A DNA stretch of 8,964 bases, taken from the NCBI GenBank assembly GCA_024695185.1, contig JAILIR010000114.1:1-8964 (forward strand). The letters run 5' to 3'. This document shows positions 5,618-8,964 of this stretch, piece by piece. Below the pieces are notes generated by a model. The model searched no databases and was not told where the DNA came from. It saw nothing but the letters and a program-made list of their open reading frames with translations. A program made the translations under genes and the position numbers. The DNA is from a bacterium. Its GTDB lineage: Bacteria; Bacillota_I; Bacilli_A; Acholeplasmatales; JAEDCM01. Position 1 is the first letter of the stretch. Each line of letters opens with the position of its first letter.

Positions 5618-7554
5618 TATTTTTTAACAACATTTTCTACTGTGAAGCCATACATAGGAACAATTACCTTAAGTGGAGCTGAAATACCAAACTTATCAAT
5701 TCCTAGTACATCTGTTGCATATTTATACCAACCATATGTTGAGCCCATTTCAATTGCTAATGTCTTAACACCCTTTGGTAATACTTCATCTCTATAAGCT
5801 TGAGATTGCATATCAAATAAGTTAGTTGATGGCATTGATACAACTCTAACAAACTTACTTTGTTTTTCTAGTTCTTTTTGAGCTTCAATAGCTAAGCTTA
5901 CTTCTGAACCAGTTGCTAGTAGGATACCATCCATTTCGCCTTTAGCTTCACTAATTACATATCCACCCTTACTTACACCATCATAGCTTGTACCTTCAAG
6001 TACATTGATGTTTTGTCTAGTCATAAGAATAGTTGATGGAATCTTTTTATATTTGAATGCTAGTTCGAAACAATATACAGTTTCATTTGGATCAGCTGGT
6101 CTAAATAAAACCATATTTGGAATACATCTAATTCCTAAAGCTTGTTCGATTGGTTGATGTGTTGGTCCATCTTCACCTACAGCAATAGTATCATGTGAGA
6201 AAGCAAATACTGTACCTATTCCCATGATTGATGCCATACGCAATGCTGGTTTCATATAATCACTAAATACGAAGAAACCACCAACGAAGGCTTTAATACC
6301 ATCATGTAGTACCATACCATTTGCAATAGCACCCATAGCATGTTCTCTTACACCGAAATAAATATTTCTACCTAATCTATTGTCTTTAGTGAAATCTCCA
6401 TCAGCACCCTTAACCATACATGAGCATGATAAGTCAGCAGATCCACCAATCATACATTCAATATATTCTGATAATTCAGCTAAAGCTTTACCACCAGCAA
6501 CTCTTGTTGATAGTGATTCACCAAGTTGATATGTCTTTAATTCAGGAATTTCAAAGTTATTGCTTGCAGCAATACTTAATTTAGTATATAAATCAGGATA
6601 TTTCTTTTGGTATTCAGAAAGTAATGTATTCCATTCCATATGCTTTTTAATACCTAACTTTTTAGCACATCCTTGATAGAAATCATATACTTCTTCTGGA
6701 ATTGTGAAATCAGGATAATTCCAGTTATAAGTTTCTTTAATTAACTTTAAGTCATCAGCACTATATGGTTTACCATGGCAGCTAGATGTTCCAGCACCTG
6801 GTGCTTTATAACCAATAGTTGTTTTTATTTCGATAATAGTAGGTTTATTTCTTTCCTTTTTAGCTTCAATAATAGCTTTATCGATAGCATCAATATCTGT
6901 GCCATCTTCAACTTTAATATATTGCCAATTTAAAGCTTCATATTTCATCTTCGTATTGTCACTATAAGCTAAATCAACTCTACCATCAAGTTGAATATCA
7001 TTTGAATCATATAAAACAATTAATTTTCCTAAAGCTTGATGACCAGCAATACTCATAGCTTCTTGTGTAATACCTTCTTGTAAATCACCATCACCACAAA
7101 TAACATATGTATAGTGATCAACAACAGTCATATCTTCAGTATTAAATTTCTTGCTTAAGAATTCTTCAGCAATAGCCATACCTACAGCCATACCAATACC
7201 TTGTCCTAGTGGACCTGTAGTAGCATCTACACCTTCAGCTTGGTTAACTTCAGGATGTCCTGGAGTTTTACTTCCAGCTTGTCTTAATTGCTTGATATCT
7301 TCCATAGAGATTTCAAAGCCCATCATATGATATGCACTATATAATAAGGCAGATCCATGACCTGCAGATAGAATAAATCTATCTCTATCAAACCATTTTG
7401 TATCTCTAGGATTTACTCTTAAATGTCTAGTAATAAGAGTATGAAGTATAGGGGCAGCACCTAAAACTATTCCAGGGTGTCCACTTTTTGCCTTAGTGAT
7501 TGCTTCTACACCAAGTATTCTCATTGCATCAATTGCTAATTGTTCATTAAACAT
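5602..7554 (-). CDS. tkt: Transketolase
   Basis: Transketolase moves two-carbon ketol units between sugar phosphates in the non-oxidative pentose phosphate pathway, linking it to glycolysis through thiamine diphosphate chemistry. The 650-residue product is full length. KSGHPG (23-28) carries His26, GHGS (65-68) carries His66, and GPLGQG spans 114-119. The thiamine diphosphate/Mg site GDGDLQEG (154-161) is completed by Asn185. CHGKP has His260, GVREHAM (401-407) holds the glutamate (Glu404) that activates the cofactor, and SHDTIAVGEDGPTHQP spans 453-468. The C-terminal domain is present. AAGAGGAGG at 7564-7572 lies 9 bases before the ATG. It starts 31 bases after the acidic-tail membrane protein and is probably cotranscribed with it. 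Dihydroxyacetone synthase and split transketolases are less likely given the single full-length chain and standard motifs. Confidence 0.97.
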   Translation of the reverse strand: MFNEQLAIDAMRILGVEAITKAKSGHPGIVLGAAPILHTLITRHLRVNPRDTKWFDRDRFILSAGHGSALLYSAYHMMGFEISMEDIKQLRQAGSKTPGHPEVNQAEGVDATTGPLGQGIGMAVGMAIAEEFLSKKFNTEDMTVVDHYTYVICGDGDLQEGITQEAMSIAGHQALGKLIVLYDSNDIQLDGRVDLAYSDNTKMKYEALNWQYIKVEDGTDIDAIDKAIIEAKKERNKPTIIEIKTTIGYKAPGAGTSSCHGKPYSADDLKLIKETYNWNYPDFTIPEEVYDFYQGCAKKLGIKKHMEWNTLLSEYQKKYPDLYTKLSIAASNNFEIPELKTYQLGESLSTRVAGGKALAELSEYIECMIGGSADLSCSCMVKGADGDFTKDNRLGRNIYFGVREHAMGAIANGMVLHDGIKAFVGGFFVFSDYMKPALRMASIMGIGTVFAFSHDTIAVGEDGPTHQPIEQALGIRCIPNMVLFRPADPNETVYCFELAFKYKKIPSTILMTRQNINVLEGTSYDGVSKGGYVISEAKGEMDGILLATGSEVSLAIEAQKELEKQSKFVRVVSMPSTNLFDMQSQAYRDEVLPKGVKTLAIEMGSTYGWYKYATDVLGIDKFGISAPLKVIVPMYGFTVENVVKKYLEMK

Positions 7555-7585
7555 AATTGCTAGCCTCCTCTTGCTGTCTAACTGA

Positions 7586-8305
7586 TTATTCTTCTTTAGT
7601 ATCGTCTTTTTGTGTGTCTTCAGTAGCTATTTCTTTGTTAGCTTCTAATTCTTCATCGCTAACTATCTTATCATTTGCGATAGCTTCGATTTCATCTAAG
7701 TTTTCAGCTTCTTCAACTAATCTATCTTCTTCTTCATATTTTGCTTGTAAGTCATCATAGAATTTAGTGATATAAGCATCTTGTGCTTCTAGAATTTGTT
7801 TAAATCTTTCTAGACCGATTTTATCTCTAATTCTATTTGCGGCATTTAGATTTTCTACTTGCATTTTTCTATTTAAAAATGACGATGCAAATAAACTACC
7901 AACGATAATTACACCAACAACACCTACAAGTAGCCATACATTATTTGGGGCAAAAATAGAAATTAGGATAAATGCAGCGGCAAGGACTAATAAAATAGGT
8001 AGTAAAACAAATAAAAGATATCTTTTCTTCATTCTATCTATCTTAGCCCAGAATTCCATCCAAATTTCATTTACATCTTTTGTATATAATTCACTAGTTT
8101 CATCATATAAACCTTTTTCAACAAAAAGCTTATAATTCTTTCCGTCTCCGCTTGCCCAAACAGAGAATCTAGATTTATTAATATTGTCCATAAAGAATGG
8201 TTCGTCATTCATGTAATGAAGATCTATTTTAGATCCGTTACTCATTTCTTGAGTTTCAATTGGTTCAGTTATTGATTGATAAAATTGTTTTTCGTTATAT
8301 TTCAT
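7586..8305 (-). CDS. Hypothetical protein with two transmembrane segments and acidic C-terminal tail
   Basis: I do not recognise this 239-residue protein. Residues 1-90 are soluble, with two tryptophans at 50 and 82 and a third at 86. Two strongly hydrophobic segments follow at about 96-118 and 123-143, joined by a short APNNVW turn, forming a helical hairpin. There is no cleavable signal peptide, so both termini should face the same side, probably the cytoplasm given the positive KKR before the first segment and NRK after the second. The last 60 residues are rich in Glu, Asp and Ala, charged and helical, and end in KDDTKEE; they could form a coiled coil or a disordered tail. An AGGTG ribosome-binding site sits 7 bases before the ATG. 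A good promoter lies just upstream and tkt 31 bases downstream, so it is the first gene of a two-gene unit. A role in metabolism cannot be inferred from that alone. Confidence 0.85.
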   Translation of the reverse strand: MKYNEKQFYQSITEPIETQEMSNGSKIDLHYMNDEPFFMDNINKSRFSVWASGDGKNYKLFVEKGLYDETSELYTKDVNEIWMEFWAKIDRMKKRYLLFVLLPILLVLAAAFILISIFAPNNVWLLVGVVGVIIVGSLFASSFLNRKMQVENLNAANRIRDKIGLERFKQILEAQDAYITKFYDDLQAKYEEEDRLVEEAENLDEIEAIANDKIVSDEELEANKEIATEDTQKDDTKEE

Positions 8306-8324
8306 AAATAAACACCTCGGTCTT

Positions 8325-8353
8325 ATTATATCATAATAGTTTTTTTATTTAAA
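8325..8353 (-). promoter_or_regulatory. Promoter of the membrane protein-tkt unit
   Basis: A consensus -10 TATAAT (8325-8330) is preceded by TGA, making a perfect extended -10. A -35-like TTTAAA (8348-8353) lies 17 bases upstream. Transcription would start near 8318, leaving a leader of only about 13 bases before the ATG at 8305. It lies directly after the SRP RNA terminator, so this unit starts afresh here. Confidence 0.75.
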
Positions 8354-8361
8354 GAATAAAT

Positions 8362-8400
8362 AAAAAAAGCAATTTTGAAATTGTTTTCATAAAATTGCTT
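8362..8400 (-). terminator. Strong intrinsic terminator of the SRP RNA gene
   Basis: On the minus strand AAGCAATTTT (8391-8400) pairs perfectly with AAAATTGCTT (8367-8376). An inner GAAA/TTTC stem closes around ACAA, with a two-base bulge, and the stem runs into a T-run at 8362-8368. It lies about 15 bases after the predicted SRP RNA 3' end. Confidence 0.85.
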
Positions 8401-8411
8401 CGTTTTTCTTA

Positions 8412-8500
8412 TTAGTGTACCACCCACAAGAATGAGAAGCTTAAGGCTGCTCCATTCCTGACCTGACCTGGTTCACCCACACTCCTTGGATGATACGTTC
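8412..8500 (-). ncRNA. ffs: Signal recognition particle RNA, short bacterial type (4.5S)
   Basis: The SRP RNA binds Ffh and guides ribosomes making membrane proteins to FtsY. The conserved S domain lies at 8445-8468 on the minus strand: GGTCAGG, then the three-base arm TCA, the GGAA tetraloop (8455-8458), TGG, and AGCAGCC. The arms TCA and TGG still pair (U-G, C-G, A-U), so the fold is kept although the bases differ from the E. coli form. The ends form a closing stem, GTATCATCCA (8487-8496) with TGGGTGGTAC (8417-8426), about 10 bp including G-U pairs. At about 89 bases it lacks the Alu domain of the long Bacillus RNA. It has its own promoter and terminator. A position just after tadA is common in Bacillota. 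Exact ends are estimated from the stem and the promoter. Confidence 0.93.
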
Positions 8501-8502
8501 AT

Positions 8503-8531
8503 ATTGTAGCATAAAGATAATTTATAATCAA
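8503..8531 (-). promoter_or_regulatory. Promoter of the SRP RNA gene
   Basis: A -35 TTGATT (8526-8531) and a -10 TACAAT (8503-8508) lie exactly 17 bases apart, with TGC making an extended -10. Transcription would begin at about 8497-8500, matching the start of the folded RNA. The -35 overlaps the tadA stop codon. Confidence 0.75.
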
Positions 8532-8964
8532 GACCTTAAGGTCTTAAAAAACTCACTTATTAATTTTGAGCACTCATCTTCTAATAAACCACCAACAACA
8601 TTTACAGTATGATTAAACTTAAAATCGCCTAGATTAACAACTGATCCACAAGCACCAGCCTTTTTATCATAAGCACCAAAATATAAGTTCTTACATCTAG
8701 CCTGAATAATAGCACTAAAACACATAGGACAAGGTTCAAGTGTAACATAGATATCACAATCATCTAATCTCCAGCTATTTAGTTTCTTATTTGCTTTAGT
8801 TATTGCTAATATTTCAGCATGAGATGTAACTAATTGTTTTGACTCTCTTAAGTTATGAGCTCGAGCTATTATTTTACCATCTTTTACTACTACACAGCCT
8901 ACAGGAATTTCATCTTTAAGAAATGCCTTAGTTGCCTCATTATATGCAGATTTCATAAACTTAA
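8528..8964 (-). CDS. tadA: tRNA-specific adenosine deaminase TadA, 5' end cut by window edge
   Basis: TadA converts A34 to inosine in tRNA-Arg(ACG), letting it read CGU, CGC and CGA. The zinc site and catalytic residues are present: HAE (His46, Glu48 counted from the ATG at 8954-8956) and PCPMC (Cys76, Cys79). They are preceded by the family's IPVGCVVVKDGKIIARAHN region. The frame stays open past that ATG to the window edge, and the extra codons give Lys-Phe before Met, matching the usual FM-x-x-A start of TadA helix 1. The catalytic His is residue 57 in E. coli TadA and 46 here. About 11 N-terminal residues therefore probably lie outside the window, and the ATG at 8956 is internal. The stop is TGA. 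Cytidine and guanine deaminases share the fold, but the position beside ffs and the overall sequence favour TadA. Confidence 0.93.
   Translation of the reverse strand, partial: KFMKSAYNEATKAFLKDEIPVGCVVVKDGKIIARAHNLRESKQLVTSHAEILAITKANKKLNSWRLDDCDIYVTLEPCPMCFSAIIQARCKNLYFGAYDKKAGACGSVVNLGDFKFNHTVNVVGGLLEDECSKLISEFFKTLRS
8530..8545. repeat. Perfect 16-bp palindrome at the end of tadA
   Basis: AAGACCTTAAGGTCTT equals its own reverse complement. It covers the last codons of tadA, touches the first base of the TGA stop, and overlaps two bases of the SRP RNA -35. As RNA it would form a 6-bp stem with a TTAA loop. The following bases are not a clean T-run on the minus strand, so it is a poor terminator. 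It could instead be a dimeric protein-binding site, or chance in an AT-rich coding end. Confidence 0.6.

Noticed and set aside
8522..8530. Mycoplasma genetic code (TGA read as Trp)
   Set aside because: Reading through the tadA TGA would add only two residues before TAA, and no gene in the window has an in-frame TGA. All tryptophans use TGG.
8528..8956. tadA starting at the ATG at 8954-8956
   Set aside because: The frame stays open beyond it, no ribosome-binding site is visible in the 8 remaining bases, and the spacing to the catalytic His is about 11 residues short compared with E. coli TadA.
1..8964. Replication origin in the window
   Set aside because: Despite the origin-type genes I saw no cluster of TTATCCACA-like DnaA boxes, no dnaA or rpmH, and no long intergenic AT-rich region.

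Overview
The window is AT-rich, and every gene in it reads on the minus strand. Short purine-rich ribosome-binding sites, A+T-rich promoters with extended -10 elements and a preference for AGA arginine codons point to a low-GC Gram-positive relative (Bacillota/Bacilli, possibly an Erysipelotrichia-, RF39- or Acholeplasma-like lineage). The lineage is inference. No gene contains an in-frame TGA and tadA ends in TGA, so the standard bacterial code is expected rather than the Mycoplasma code. The SRP RNA is the short type without an Alu domain, unlike the long Bacillus scRNA.

In transcription order (right to left) the window begins with the 3' part of tadA (tRNA adenosine deaminase), cut by the right edge. 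A compact 4.5S-type SRP RNA gene (ffs) follows with its own promoter and a strong intrinsic terminator. Next is a two-gene unit: an unrecognised membrane protein with two transmembrane segments and an acidic tail, then tkt (transketolase), ending at a hairpin terminator.

The core is the conserved origin-proximal cluster mnmG-rsmG-parA-parB followed by a 55-residue DUF951 zinc-ribbon gene. Junctions are tight: 1-base TAATG overlaps at mnmG/rsmG and parB/DUF951, an 8-base overlap at parA/parB, and a 10-base gap at rsmG/parA. It therefore looks like one operon linking tRNA wobble modification, 16S rRNA methylation and chromosome segregation. In Bacillus subtilis mnmE precedes mnmG and a second ParB-like gene (noc) follows rsmG. 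Here tkt occupies the first position and noc is absent.

After the operon comes a stand-alone tRNA-Tyr(GUA) gene with its own promoter, encoded CCA end and intrinsic terminator. The left end holds the 5' part of an unrecognised membrane protein with an N-terminal zinc ribbon, running off the edge.

No stretch over 300 bases lacks a gene. I saw no mobile element, CRISPR array, riboswitch, canonical parS site or DnaA-box cluster. Most of the window is conserved housekeeping content. The least explained parts are the two membrane proteins, the hairpin in the mnmG leader region and a palindrome at the end of tadA.
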